Shown here one piece after another: positions 36,300 to 50,019 of a stretch of 64,000 nt of DNA. The stretch comes from Epiperipatus broadwayi (lineage: Eukaryota > Onychophora > Udeonychophora > Euonychophora > Peripatidae), in NCBI GenBank assembly GCA_028023455.1, contig JAQFVV010000056.1, positions 1,798,001 to 1,862,000 on the forward strand, in the 5' to 3' direction. A model generated the notes under the pieces. The model was not told where the DNA came from. It ran no database searches and worked only from the letters and a program-made list of their open reading frames with translations. Numbering within the stretch: the stretch's first letter is position 1; every line of letters begins with the position of its first letter. Position numbers and translations under genes: made by a program.

Positions 36300-38840
36300 A
36301 AAGTTGTCAACCATAGTAACAGTTGGTGACCAAAAAGCGGAGAATATTAAAAATTCCCTGTTCATGAACCCAGGCTATCATTCAATGAAGATCTTATATC
36401 TAGATACCTGCAATTACAATTCACTTTCAAATAAAGGAACATTGCACAAATTGAAAAAAACCATCAGTATCATTGTTGATTTTTATGAAATTAGAACGAA
36501 AGATGAAGAGACAATTCATTTAAAAAAAGCACAAATATTGAAAGCACAAGTGATGTGTATTTATATAAATGAAAAGAAGGAAGAACAACTCTATGAATAT
36601 TGATAATATATCATACAGTGTGGCAGATTAGTTATTCAAATTAATTAGAAAATTCCAAACGTAGATAATTCAGACTCATGTCCCAACAAGTTTTCACTTA
36701 TATGAAGAAGTAGAGAATTTTTATATGTGCTTGGAAAAGGCTTTTGAACAGAACCAAATAGCATTTTAAAATAGTCTTTGGAGATTTTAACTAAAATTAG
36801 TAAATGATTGAAAGATGAAAATGCTGTGGGTAAATTTATTTATGTCGAGAGAAATAAAAAATGACACAAACTTAAAGAATTAACAGAAAAAGAAAAAATT
36901 ATGCTTTCTTTGAGAAAAATGTTTGAAAAAGGGGACGTGGAAGCATTTAAATAAAAGTACAGCAGAATTGAATTATATTTTGATTAACAGAAAGTTTATT
37001 TTTGAAGCTTGTTATGTTCTTAATAGATTCAACACAGGAAATAATCATCAATTAGTGACTTATACGATCTGTGTCAATGCAAAACTTGAGAGGCAAAAAA
37101 TAGTAATAAAAACAGTATTAATAATTGATATTCTTAAACTTAAGAATCATTTCAGTAAATTTAAAATAGAAATTGCTAATTGTTTTAAAATATTAATAGA
37201 TTATGAAGATGGCTCAGACTTGATTGTAATCAATAAAGAGACTGCCTGGTTTTTTGTTTAAAAAATAATAATTTACCAGTAAATTTTTTATTGAGACAAG
37301 AAAATGTATGAAGGAATATGAAAATTTAAAAAAAATTATCAATTAAAAGAATTTAATAAAATTGTATGAAATAAAATTAATAATGATGAATTGGCAAGTC
37401 AAGCTAAAGAAGATAATAAAAGTCTCGAAAGTGTAAAACATCATCTTGGGATTGGGATGAAAATTGTTTAACAATAAGAAAAAACATGAAACTTTTAGTA
37501 AAAAAGAAGATGGCATTATGAAATATGTTAAAGAATTCTATAATTAATTTAAATAATAAAAGAACAAGAAAACAAAGTATCCCCTACAATTCCATCTTGC
37601 AAATTGTCAAGTATTTTAAATGAACAGATGAGATATGCAATTAAATCTATGAAGAAGGGGAAAGCTCCAGGTAATTATGACATTATTATTGACATTAAAA
37701 AAATGGATGGGGAAATAGAAATATTGTTGGTTAAGCTATATATCAAAGGCCTAAATCTTAGATATATTTGTAATTTTTAAGAAAAATGGTAATCAGTTCT
37801 ATAAAAAAAAAAAAATTAACAAAATAATTATAATTCATGTATTACAAACTTTGGATTCTAAACAATTTTAAGATTAAACTGAATTTAAAAATAGTTTTAG
37901 CACAGTAGAATATATACAAGTGTTAAGAGCAGTTATAGAAAGGACCAATAAATTTGAAATTGTCATTATGCTTTGGGTTTTAAATTATGAAAAGAGAATT
38001 GATCCAAATATTTCTTTTGTGGTTAAAGCTTTGGATTATCAATGTATAATCCCAGGATATTATCATATTACAAAGAATATTTATCAAAATGCAATAACAG
38101 TTATTAGATTATATAATGATATGAAGATTAAAATTGAGAAGGATGTATGACAGGAAGATTCCATATTTTCAAAACTTTTTATAGTAACTGTACAATAAGT
38201 ATTTTGTAAATTGAAATAGGAAGATGAGGGAATATTTTGCAGATGATTCAGTTGTTTATACAAATAGTATTTCAGGAATAATGCAAAGGTTATTAGATGA
38301 AAGAAAGAAAGTAATGTTAAATGTATTTTATCAGATGAAGAAAGTAAAGATTGAGAATCATGAATTACAATTAATAATTAGAAATACATCATCAGATTAT
38401 TAATAAAGATGGAAACAATCCGAAAATAATCATAGAATTTATAGAAATAATGTAACATTGAAAGGAAATATGCATATTTGAAAAGTAGGTTATTATAGAT
38501 GTGTTTTACCAGTAATCTGATAATTGATTGCATAATGGAAGAGCAGTACCAAGAGTTACAGAACATTCAATGAATTATAGAGGGATGTAAGGCAGGAGAA
38601 ACAAGAAATAGTCAAAACAAAATATAGAAATGGAAAAATGGACATATTAAAAAAAAATGATAATATACAGTGAGTTGAAATTTTAAATTGGTTCTAAAGA
38701 GATTTAAAAGACCTAGAAAGTGACCATCTATGAGATGGGTGGATACTATAAGGAAGTTTGCTGGCATAACTGGAAAAAATAGACTGGGTTAGCGAAACCG
38801 GATCAACAGTGAATTTATAATATATGATTATGATAACATG
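36300..38840 (+). mobile_element. RTE-like LINE, copy 2, longer but more decayed
   Basis: Same family as copy 1, on the plus strand and with more of the 5' end. The endonuclease N-terminus is at 36304-36603 (DTCNYNSLSNKGTLHKL, then FYEIRTKDEETIHL). The endonuclease C-terminus is at 36923-37261 (NKSTAELNYILI, VLNRFNTGNNHQLV, INAKLERQ-type block), matching copy 1 at 6298-6528. The RT part at 37920-38150 reads LNYEKRIDPN where copy 1 has VDYEKAFDSI, so the motif A Asp is lost. KALDYQCIIPGYYHI and NIYQNAITVIRLYND align with copy 1. The 3' part (about 38700-38780, RPRK-like then RWVDTIRKF) and the last bases before 38840 align with copy 1's tail. All frames are broken. Confidence 0.85.
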
Positions 38841-40975
38841 AATTTGCAGTCCAATTTTTTACTTTTTATATTATTATTTTTGTTTTTACAAAATTAATAT
38901 TTATTTATTTTTAATTATATAATATTTTACATTGTAAATAGCTTTTACAAAGAAGATATTGAAATAAATATTTGTGATATCAAATCAAATTCACTTGACA
39001 ATTTTTTTTTAGTTTGTTTATAGTTAACAGAATTTCTTCTTTAGTCTATTATTTTCTCTTTGTAATTCTTTGCAAAGTTAATTTTTTAGAATTTATATTA
39101 CTGTTTTGTTTTGTGTTTTAATTATGTTTTTGATAAAGTGGGGGGGGGGTTTAAATTGTGAAATTTATATATATATTTGTTTGAAAATAAAACAGTAAGG
39201 AAATGTTTCCTGTTAGTGGTGAAAAAATGACTATTTGGGGGTTAAATTCCTTTTCTTCTCCATCAAATCTTCCATTTGAAATATTTTTTTACTCTTAAAC
39301 AATGTAAAAAAAACAATACTGAATTTAATGTTTTTAAAGTTATAGATATAAGCCCTTCAGTATATAATTCTATTTATCTATTAAAAAGAGAAAATTGAAA
39401 ATTATAATATCAATAAACAAAATTAAATCTTTCAATGATTTTTCCCCCTCTTACTAAAGTTAATAAATTTGTATAAATGGGTTACTTACAGTTTCTCCTA
39501 TTGAAATAGAATTCTTTATCGTAAATAACCTAGCTTCTTATAATTTTTAATTATGCATGAAATTGCAAGCGATTTTTTTAAATGGTAATGTAAAGAATTA
39601 TCCCTGAATCATGCAGTCAGTTGCATGTTTTGTTGGTAATCTTTACATTGAATTTCTTATATGTGGTGCTGTTTAGTGGTTAATTTGCCATCTTTATGTT
39701 TCATGAGACATTTATTAACACTTTCATTGCTGACACAACTTAAACAGGATTGATATAAACTTTTCATTTTGGAGAATGGAATCTGGTTACTTTATATATA
39801 AATTAGTTACTTTTTAAATAAAAATCAAAAAAATAATAATAATTCTTTACAGCATCTATATAGCTGCTGTAAAGAATTATTTTTTGATTATTATTTTGTG
39901 GAAGAGCAGCATAAGGATTTTTATTCCTTTCCAATTTTTTTTTTGATAAGATATTTACCAAGTAGATGAAGAAATATGTGAAACATTGACAGTTAGAAAA
40001 AGAGATCCAAGAGTTTTTTAATTTTCCGGACATGATTTTTTCTTTTAATCAAATAATATTTTAGCTTTCATTTCACTTTTTCCAACTCAGAACTTTATGA
40101 TAACATTGGACCAGGTGTAGAGGTGGTATTTTTTCTTCTATAAATTATTTGAAATTGCCGTTACTGATGAACTATTTAATGAAAAATAATTTTGAAGTAT
40201 ATTGCCAATTTATAGCTTGAAACTTTCAATTAAATCCTAACTAACTACACAAAAGTGTTCTCTTATATAGTTTTTACAGCAATTGGTGCATATACTAGTT
40301 TTATTTATCTAGTGCAGTGCTTAATTTGTAAGACATTTGGAATCACCTCCCTACACGTGTGCTGTATGAATATAATATTTGAGGAATACTTTCATTTTCT
40401 AAACTCAGTATAAAGTCTTTGATTTTTATCTAAATGTATATGTGTAGGCAAATCTTAAGCATTTATATAGCAGTGAAACCATTGGTAAAATATTTTAGAG
40501 TTTATGTTTTGGCTAATCTTGTTGAGTTGTGAATTTGAGGTAATGTTGAATATTATATGTAGTATGTGTACATAATAATCTATGTTAATGATAAATCATT
40601 AACTAAAAATGTGAAATATGCTTGACATTTTTGCTTTTGATTGGAATTTTTTTTTAAAAAATGCTTACCAAATCTATATTGTAAATGAACTTTACTTAAT
40701 ACATATAATTTTACTTTAAATCAATTTGACACTTATAGTTTATATATACCATTAGATATTTCGGCAATATTGTTAATATGTATACTCCTTATGTATATAT
40801 CACATTTAGTATATGTACATATTTATATATTATAAAACATTAAATAACTTTTTTGTTGAAAATTGTTTGACTTTTTTTCTTTTTATTGGAAAAATGAATT
40901 AAAGCAAAAAAAATATTAACAAAATTATATTGTAAAGTAACTTTCTTGAGTGTGTATTACTTAAAAATATTGAAT
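38841..40975. other. AT-rich noncoding stretch
   Basis: Other than the hairpin at 39821-39890 and a G-run near 39140, nothing is recognised. Confidence 0.5.
39821..39890. repeat. Near-perfect hairpin, about 30-bp arms
   Basis: The left arm contains AATTCTTTACAGCA and the right arm TGCTGTAAAGAATT, each extended by AATCAAAAAAATAAT and its complement. The loop is about 8 bp (TCTATATA). No target duplication was recognised. Confidence 0.85.
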
Positions 40976-41440
40976 TTTTAAGAACAATTTTTAAATTTGA
41001 TATCAAAATATGCAAAACTTTTGTCCCAACTCTTCCATATCTAAGAATTAGGTCCCCTACTTAAATATGATTGTACCCTGTTACTTTGACAGAAATTTTA
41101 AAAATATTTACAAAATTTCAATAAATTATATTGAATTTAAATCTTTGAAACCTTGATTTTAAAATTATTATAACTTTAAATGGAAAGCAAAAAAAAATCT
41201 CTATACCATCTCTCACAAGACTTAACTTAAAACATATTAAAGTTCTAAGAATTTTTAAATTTGATATCAAGATATTCAATATTTTCCTGATCTCTGTTCT
41301 ATATCTGAGAAATCAATTCATCTACATAAAGTATTAGAGTCCCATATTACTTAGGCTGCTATTTTTTACTTAAATATCAAATTTGAACCTATCCTGTTGA
41401 ATTTAAATCTTTTAAACCTTGATTTTAAAATTTTATTCTA
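40976..41440 (+). repeat. Diverged tandem duplication, period about 265 bp
   Basis: The blocks AATTTTTAAATTTGATATCA (near 40986 and 41250) and GAATTTAAATCTTTGAAACC (41134; one mismatch at 41399) recur in the same order and spacing. This marks two copies of a roughly 265-bp unit with substantial divergence. No coding content. Confidence 0.75.
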
Positions 41441-44311
41441 ACTTAATAAAAATAATTTAAAAGTTTACAAACAAACATACCAAACAATAAACAGATATTT
41501 TAACTTAAACAAAAGCATTTAAAAATATATTACTAAAGTCATCATTGAAATCTTTGGCATATCTGCTAAACTATAACTTATTAAACATATTCAGATAAAT
41601 ATATTACAACAGAAACTTGCTATGTTCCAATTTAGAGTGACATTTATCACTAAAATGTTTTCATCCCCAAATTGGGAAAGTAATTTATAATGAATTATTT
41701 TTATTTATGATCTATATTTTAACAATAATAATGACTTCTATAAATTTGAAGTACCATTATACAAGCAGAGGAAATAATATTGTTAATATTTTTATATATT
41801 AACCATATCAATGGTCAATCTAAGATTGTTTATAAATATACAACTTGCAGACACCTTTCAATACTGTTGTACTCACTCTATAAATGCAATAAGCAAATAC
41901 CTCTCCTATGGATACTCTTATTATTTATACTGAGGATAAATCCTCAGATACCATCTAGCTAAAGACAGGAGTATCAACAAAAGAAGATTTTAAAATGCCC
42001 CATGTGCTTGATTCACTAACTAGCACAAAGAGCAAGAAACTGACATGACTCAAGCTATCAGATAATGTAGTTTAAATACACATGTATAATTGACACAATT
42101 TTATTTTAATTACTATTGTATGGTGAGGTATGGAGAGAGAGAATTAAGCCAAATTAACAATTTAAAACATATTTATTTACACAAATCTATAACAATAAAA
42201 ATTAAATAAACTAAATTACTCTACTTATAGAGTTACTTAGTGTATGTCAGTTCATTTCTAAATAGGGAATCAGAATTCAATTACTTTTAGTTTTATAATA
42301 ATTTGTAAAGAGAATAAAATCTGTCTAGACTTTAAATTATCATATATATTTACATAAGTCTTGTTATAGCTTTTTCTGAGTGCACTTTTGTCTTCTTGAA
42401 AGTTGAGTGAATTCATTTGGCATTCCTGGCTTTTTTAAGTTTGTTACTTCTTTTCAAGGCAGCATGTATCTTGGGCCTTGTTCAGTAGTAATCTTCTATA
42501 TTAACAGGTAAGTCTCTCAGAAATGGCAGTCAAGGATATTTGTTATATTTCAGGCAGTCAAATTTGAAAGAACTGAGTGGTTGAACACCAAATTAACATT
42601 CATTTGTGAGCTTACCAATGCATGATGATGATAAGATGACTGCATAAATAGTTATACATTGCTAATGGATGAACTAGTTATTCTTGATAAAGAAATCAGC
42701 AAGATTTGTATAGCTAGCTGGCAGTAGAATGAGTAACAGCAGACTAAAATGACAAATTTAACAGCACAACTCAGTAGACTGAATACAACAGAAATTTAAT
42801 AGCTTTTATATCCTTGACAAAATTCTTGGCTGAGGTAATTCATGTCATTAATTTCAATTTTTTTTCTAATTAGTTATTCTCTTTTTTTTCCTTAATTACA
42901 ACATTAGTTATAATATTATCTAATCAGTTGGAAATATTACTGATTTCTAGTAAACCTAATCTCTCCTGATTTGACAATTTACAAAATTATTATGATCTTT
43001 GATTAGATTGTATTTTTTCTAATTAAATAGTTTTTAATAGTAAATTTGTACAATCTTTTACATTATTTTTTACCTACATCAGTGTCAATCCCACTTGCAA
43101 ATTTTTGAATAGATTCTAGCAACTGTTGTTTTCAATATGATGCCATGTTTGATTTTTTTATGTGTGCAATTAAATTTTTTTACATATATACGTCATTTAT
43201 ATATCACATTATAAATATTTAAGCCTTCTAATAAGTGCAATAAAAATATTTAAAATTAATATTTTAAAATTGTGAAAATACATTTATAACTGAAAATCTT
43301 ACTGGTAACTAAGGATTATATCATTATTGGCTTCATGATATCTATTCAAAAAGTTTGAAGAACAAAATATTAGATATTAGAATTTTATGTTGTTAAAAAA
43401 TGATATATTTAGAATTTGTTATCAAAGAAACAAAAACAATTTTAGAAATTAATAAATTGTTAAACATTATTAAAATATTTGTTACAGTTTTTACAAAAAG
43501 ATTTTCTTTTTAGCCTGTAATGACTGTTTCCATGGATATTTCTAGTTCTTGTAACATACTTTTTATATTTTCTAAGAGGTCCTTTTAAAAATGAAATGTT
43601 TTCAAAGACAATCCCCTCCTAGTGATTTAGTTTTTGGTTTAATAATGTTACAAAAATATTGCATTATAATTATTAACAATTATTGAAAATCACATTTTTG
43701 TGGCATTTCATCGCACAGTAAATCAATCTAAAGCATCAGTCAATCACAAATGACCCCTTTTATTGCTTTTGTCAGAACAATAGGATGTACTGTCAATCAA
43801 ACTTAAAGGCTCATAAAGGTACCTTCTGACATTTTTTTGGAATTTTTTTTAATTAATGTATTAAAAATGGAAGCTTCATAGGAAGAATCACTGCAGCCTG
43901 TCATATACTGTAATTTAATATATATAATTGTTTAAAACAACAAAAAATAGTGTCATTGTATCGCCTAAAATGTCAAATATGATAACACTATCACAGCTTA
44001 CTTTTGTGAAGGACTTAAAGTTACACTTGTAAGAACTTAAAATTACAATTGTATTTTTTTACCTTCATTTTCATCGTAACATTTTGGAATTTTTTATTTT
44101 AGTTAAAAGAATAGATAAGTTGTCTGTTGAAATAATAAATCAACAAAAAAAACAATTCTACATTACAATATGTTTTATTTATATTTTTGACTCTTCAATT
44201 TTTTTCTTTTATTTATTAAATTTAGATTATGATTCAGAGTTTTATTTCATTTTTAAAATTATCTTTACTTTTTCAAATTGATTGATAGTCCTTTTTATTT
44301 ATAATATATAT
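41441..44311. other. AT-rich noncoding stretch
   Basis: No genes recognised. Around 42120-42850 there are faint similarities in word order to the repeats at 44.3 and 46.6 kb (for example AAGCCAAATTAACAATTTAAAACATATT), possibly a third, very old copy. Confidence 0.4.
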
Positions 44312-46500
44312 TGTACCGGACACTCAATCTATCCTGATCACAGAGGGCGCCACCAGATAACTATGTAAATTTAGAGTGGGGAATGTAAAATAAAGTGGTT
44401 TAACAGGTTTATCTGGGCATAATTGCTGAGATATTCTTGACTTCATTTAAGGAGAAGCCATAATACATCACATCATAGAAAATGTATTTACTGTGATCAG
44501 AATGGATGATGATGATGATTTGCACTGACTAAATTCAGGGAGAAACAAGAGATCTTAAGTATTGTTTAAACAATTCAGAAATAAAAGCACTAAGACAAAT
44601 GTCAGCCAAATTAAGTTTAAACATATTTTAAAAATTTTATTTAAGAGAAAAATAACTTATAAGAAAAAGTTTATAAGATAACAAATAGGGTTATATCAGG
44701 TGTGTACTAGAAAGATGAAAATGCAATGTTCTGGCAGACAGGCTGATCTTCTAATAGCGAATTATAAAGGGAGGGAGCAAATTTCTTTCAGAAGAGAATT
44801 CACCTAAACATTGGTTTCTCATTCACAGATATGAAAACAATACATTCTTGAAATAAATCAATGAAACCAGCGCCAGTGAGTTTTTCTAGACCTGGAAAAT
44901 GTGTTGGAACCAAGAATGTCATATGCCAATAGAAGCTGCATCTTATGCTACGTTCAAAGCAATGATGATTGATTTACCTCAAGAACAAACAAAAATATGA
45001 CTTAGAATGAAAGGAAAATGGACAACTAACTGGCAAATCCCCAACCAAATGATTGGCCAAAACTAATAATAATTAAAGGTCTCACTAGGAGACAAGTAAA
45101 TCTTTAGAAAACCAGTTACGTCTGCCCAAGCATTTCAAGCAAATGAATTACAAATAAATCGACAAACTAAAATTCAGTCACACATAAACGACAAAAATAA
45201 ATCTAGAAAGCTAAATGTAAATGTTCTTAGATTTTTATAAGTTAGTTTATAAGAGAGTGCATATGAACAGAAAATCTTAAAGCATTAAATACTTTAGAAA
45301 ATCTTAAAGCATTAAATACTTTAGCAGAAAAATGAAATCTCCAAATATGGAAACTAGAACAATAAACATGAAAATCGCCAGCCAAAAAATTTTGTGGTTT
45401 GCAAAAGTGCGAACACGGTATTTAAAATCAGTTATTGGATATAAAATAATTATAGGTGAGCATTTAAAATTACACAAGACTGCTAAAGCATTTATAAAAA
45501 GCCAGACATAATACAATTAGAAATATATCAAACATAAAATATATGCTCACTAGACACTCTCTGATAAATAAAATTGAAAACAAACTTGGAATCTTAAAAC
45601 TAAGATTCCAAGACACATGGCAAAGTACAATAAAAAAAAAAGAAATGCAGCTAATAAATATGAGGTTAAATATTAATTAAGAATACATGTTTATTAGATT
45701 GAGCGGAGATTTAACTAAAAGAATTTACCCTGGAAAGAATAAAAGAAAATATTTACCATACGGTAAAGCAATGTTCGCATAGAGTGCGCACTTTTATGTT
45801 ATTTCATATTTCAGGTATTTTGATGGCAGCAAGGTAGAGGTATAGGGGTCTGGCTTCTTTTAGATGTTCATGGCATGGTTGAAGGAGAGTTGGAAGTTAG
45901 GGATTCATCCTTGGTTAAGTTAGCAAAACATATTGTTGGTTATAAAATGTACAGTAGTATATTTTGACATCTTGGAGAAAGCAAAATTGTTTTAATAATT
46001 GCAAATTTTGCTTTTAAAGAAATTAAATGTCCAAACTGCTAACAGTACAAATTGTTGACAAGGTTAATCCTAATGAATATTGGAAATAAGAAGTTGAACC
46101 ATTCACTTTGATGGAGTGTTTGCTTGGTCAAGGCTCTAGAATAATCCATGAAATTTTTGGTGTTATTTATACCTACACTCAATTTCCCGCATAAACTAGC
46201 CTTGTTGTCGAATTCTACACCTCAGGGCAGGGTAAATCTCAATTTCTCACTCAATCTAATTTATTAATTCTACCCAGGGATTATTTTAAACAAAAACAAC
46301 AACATACAATTAAATCTCCGCTTTTGAAATGATTAAAATAAAAGCAACAGGAATGTAATTAGCAAGCTTGCCTGTTTTTAATCAAATTGATTAAAACAAG
46401 CGGTGAAAGTAAACTATTTTAAAATCAATTCTATAAAAATTTAAAATGATCTATTTTAAATGTAAACAAATATGTATTTTAATACACGTACTGTTTTTAA
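44312..46500 (+). repeat. Unidentified repeat, copy A
   Basis: It begins TGTACCGGACACTCAATC, then CACAGAGGGCGCC. It shares ordered blocks with copy B: TCAGGGAGA then a GTTTAAACAATTCAGAAA-type block, GACAAATG-CAGCCA, CTAGAACAATA then CGCCAGCCAAAA, GACACTCTC-GA-AAATAAA, GGGATTCATC-TTGG, and AAATCTCCGCTTTTGAAAT near the end. The TG-type start could be an LTR-like terminus, but no matching CA end, PBS or protein is visible. A perfect 12-bp hairpin (CTTGGAATCTTA, AAAC, TAAGATTCCAAG) is at 45585-45612, and a 27-bp tandem duplication at 45270-45323. Confidence 0.6.
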
Positions 46501-46602
46501 ATAATTAATCAAATTTTTTTTTCAACATTAGAGATTTAATGAAGATTAAACGTTTTTAATTTTGGCAGTAAAACCATTGAATCAGATATCATATATATAT
46601 AT

Positions 46603-48215
46603 TGTAATGGACATTCCTTCACTTCTTTTGGTCACAGAAGGTGCTGCTAGGTCACTAACTACCTAGAAAATTTAATTTACAGTGATCCAAAAGTTAACAG
46701 TGATGATAAATGCTACCAGTTAAACTCAGGGAGAGAAAGATATATTTATCATTGTTCAGACAATTGAGAAAATGACACAAAGACAAATGTTAGCCACAAA
46801 TAATTATAAATAATTTTAAAATTTATTAAGTCTAAAATATTTGTCAAACAAAATATGAAAGTTTTCTCTAATTTATCCACCTAGTTTATCAGAGACTGTA
46901 TGAGAGTATTGGCAAATTAAACACTTTGTCAGATAAGGAATTAAAAGGTAGTGATTTAGTTAAACAAATTCAACTTTCCTTTATTTTGAGATTTCAAAAG
47001 AGAATGATCTTGCAAGGAAATCAATGAACAGCACAGGTGAGCTTTCCTTAGCCCAGATAAGAAACATCGGGATATAATAATGTCAAATGCCTGCAAATAC
47101 TCATAAAAAGCCATGTTTAAGACTTTCAAGGTCGATTCTGGCAAGAGAAAAAGAAAAGATTATGGTATTACGTAACTGAAACATAGGAAAACCAAAATCT
47201 TTACTAAGAAAAACAGAACAATATACTCAATAATCGCTAGCCAAAAGATATACAGTCTGCAGTAAATGCAAACCCAGATTGATTAAATTAATTTCAATAA
47301 AAAAAAAGGAGGAGGTGAGTTAAAAGAAAACTAATAATATCTGCCCAAGCTTTTAACAATAATTAATGATATCAGAAAAAAAAACAGTAAATATAAAATA
47401 TAAACTCGCAATACACTCTCAGACAAATAAATTTAAAGTCTAAAATTTTAAAATTATGACTCCAATACACAAGAAAAAATATTTCTAAAGATATTTAAAT
47501 GAGTATGCATATCTTATTATAGTCAGATTTTTTTTAGATTAAGTTGAGACTTTAACATATACATTTTAACAAGAATTTAAGATTCTGTCCAGTGGATTTC
47601 TTCCATTGCAACATGTAAAGTTCAGATCCACATAAGATTCATTTTGAAGGTTTTGATTTTCATTTATCTATTCGGGTAATCTGAAGGCACAGTGGGATCA
47701 GTTTTAGACTAGGCCTTTAGGTCATGTTCCTGATGGCACAATTATGGAGTTCTGGGATTCATCTTTGGATTGTTTAGCACTGTATATTTTTAGGAAGGTT
47801 TCTCATGGCATGTAGTTTTGGCATGGTGACTGGATGGTCGCTACTAGTATAGCAAAGAGTAGTCAGTAATTTTTCATTCACAAAAATATAATAGTTGAAA
47901 TATAAGACACGATTAGCAATCTTCACAATATAGGGCATCCACAAGAACAATAAGCAGAATAATAAAAATAATCAGCCAAAAACCTGGAACTATTCGTGAA
48001 AATCATTATCTCCTGGCTAATCTTTAATTAAAAAGGTTTGACCTGAGTTAATGTCTATCTTCCACTTAATCTTAATTAAAAGAAATAAAAGCTGACCTGG
48101 GCTCTTATATATTTCAAAATTAATTTTAAAAAAAAGTAAATCTCAGCTTTTAAAATAAATTACAATCAACAAAATAAAAATGAACCGATCACAATTAAAA
48201 TTCATTTTTAAATTA
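46603..48215 (+). repeat. Unidentified repeat, copy B
   Basis: It begins TGTAATGGACATTCCTTC, then GGTCACAGAAGGTGCTGC. It is in the same direction as copy A and starts 2291 bp after it. It lacks some internal sequence of A, but block order is the same (ACTCAGGGAGAGAAAG, CAGACAATTGAGAAAATGAC, ATCGCTAGCCAAAAG, ACACTCTCAGACAAATAAA, GGGATTCATCTTTGG, AAATCTCAGCTTTTAAAAT). The adjacent, same-direction arrangement suggests tandem duplication or independent insertions of one family. The family is not recognised. Confidence 0.6.
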
Positions 48216-48840
48216 GAATGTTTTTACATTTCTGTTTATAATTGAGTAGTGTTTTATGGCATGTACTCTTAATAAATAAAAAATAAAGTACAAAAAAGTT
48301 TTAAATTTAATTTCTTTTAAAATCTTTAAAATTGTACATTCTAATTTTGAATTTATGTTTTCAGAATATTGTTTCAAATGTTTCTTGTAATATTTATGTG
48401 CTACAATATATATAATAAAGCCAGTTAATTAAACTGTATATAAGTGTGTAAATAAATATGTTAATTTTATAAAATTATGTAATTTTCACTATTTAGCTAT
48501 CTAACAGTTGAAATTGGTTATGTGTTTTAGCATAGATTAATGATTATATTTACAAGTTTGTGATATCTGATTATATATATACACACATTTTAAAATTTCT
48601 ATTTTACTACCTATATGTTCAATACCAAAGACATGTGTAAAAAACTAAATGACTCCCAAGATATAGTTGAAAGTGAACTAATACTTCTTAGTTGATTCAG
48701 GTCACATCTAATTATATATTCATCATTTTCATTCAATATTTATCCATACTAAATTACTACAATTTAATTTACAAGCTCTGCATTTTTTTTTTAAAATAAT
48801 AATGGAATACTTTAAATTTAAAGATTAATCTCTTTTTCAG
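48216..48840 (+). other. Noncoding sequence upstream of exon candidate 1
   Basis: AT-rich, ending in a polypyrimidine tract and CAG (TTAATCTCTTTTTCAG) that form a good splice acceptor at 48840. No upstream exon was recognised in the window. Confidence 0.5.
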
Positions 48841-48995
48841 CTCTTGATGTTTTTTGCTTATTGGAAATCCATGAAGCTATTAAAATAAAAGGGGATTCAG
48901 GTGATTCTGGAAATATTCCTGGTGGAGATGAACCAGACATTGATAACTTTGATTTAGATGAACCAGAAGAGTATCGTATCCCTTCTGATGATAAG
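48841..48995 (+). CDS. Candidate internal exon 1 of an unidentified gene
   Basis: The 155-bp segment is bounded by a strong acceptor (CTCTTTTTCAG) and donor (AAG|GTAAAA). Only one of three frames is open: two bases complete a codon from an unseen upstream exon, then 51 codons follow and end exactly on a codon boundary. The product is markedly acidic. It includes EIHEAIKIKGDSGDSGN, then DIDNFDLDEPEEYRIPSDDK, and looks like a disordered acidic linker. Codon use is less AT-driven than in chance frames nearby. A TTG at 48861 could be taken for a start, but the splice acceptor makes an internal exon more likely. I do not recognise the protein. The next exon candidate, at 58305, is in compatible phase. 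Confidence 0.6.
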
Positions 48996-49676
48996 GTAAA
49001 AAAATATTTTATATTATTTACAATTTGTATGCTTTTAGTTTCCAGGTATCTGGTGAAAAAAAATGTTAAAGGTTCAGCTAGAATTACAGTTATGGGTTTA
49101 TTTTATTAAAAAGAATATCAAATAAATAAAACATCAAACCCCATCTTCTTTACATATGAGCTGATGCCAAGTAATCTATGTAATTAACAGTACAAATTTT
49201 TGGAAATAAGTAGAGATTCAAAAATACTGAATTTGAAAACTTAATATTACTATTCCCTTGTTAAGCAAGACTACAAGAGAAAGGGGAGAATATTAAAAAT
49301 GATTAAATATGATTGAAACAAAAAGTATTTTTTTATTATGTAGTAAAGAAAGATTTATAATTAACTAAAAGATAAATGACATTTAGAGTTTAATTAATGA
49401 CAGTGAGTCATTTTTTAAAAATAGTGGTGGAAAATTTTTAATAAAAAAATTGAAGTTCATTATTCTTTTGAATATTGTGAAGATATTTTAGATATGCAGA
49501 AAAAAAAATTAACATTGATCTAATATTTAATTTTTTAGTGAACTTCCTTTTTATTTTTTAAAAAAAAACTTGTTGAAATTATACACTGCTCTTTTTTTAT
49601 TCTCATTTTATTAGAATAATTTCTTGTTCTTATTAAAAGTTAAACCATTTCAGTTTTTTTAAATTAGTAATTAAAT

Positions 49677-49985
49677 AATCATAACTTAAATATAAGTAAC
49701 TGTTCTTCCCATTGAGTTATGTAAGCATCAACAACTGCAAAAAGATAGAATGTTATCAATCTATCTTTTAGTTCTGTTGTTATGTAAGCTTAGATTTTTG
49801 ATGTATAGTCAAAATTCAACCTACAGTTTATTTAAAACTATATCAAAAAAACTAAGCTTATGTAACAACCGAACTAAAAGATACATTGATATCATTCTAT
49901 CTTTGTAGTTGGTGGTGTTTACATAATTCAATGGGAAATACAGTTATTTCCATTTCAATTACTTATATTTAAAAGTAATAACTTA
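49677..49985. repeat. About 300-bp fold-back element in the putative intron
   Basis: The left arm (about 49677-49792) and right arm (about 49845-49985) are reverse complements at roughly 85-90% by eye, with a centre of about 50 bp. Shared landmarks are CTAAGCTTA with TGTAACAAC, GAACTAAAAGATA, ATTCTATCTTT, and CAATGGGAA near the outer ends. The right arm has a 15-bp insertion close to its outer end. Coding potential is absent. The form is that of a long-arm MITE or fold-back transposon. Confidence 0.85.
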
Positions 49986-50019
49986 TTTCATTATTTCATT
50001 TTTGTTCTTAAACATTTTT

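Noticed and set aside
36304-36603. 99-codon frame considered as a separate host gene
   Set aside because: It aligns in order with the endonuclease N-terminus of the RTE family and is followed by the rest of the element.
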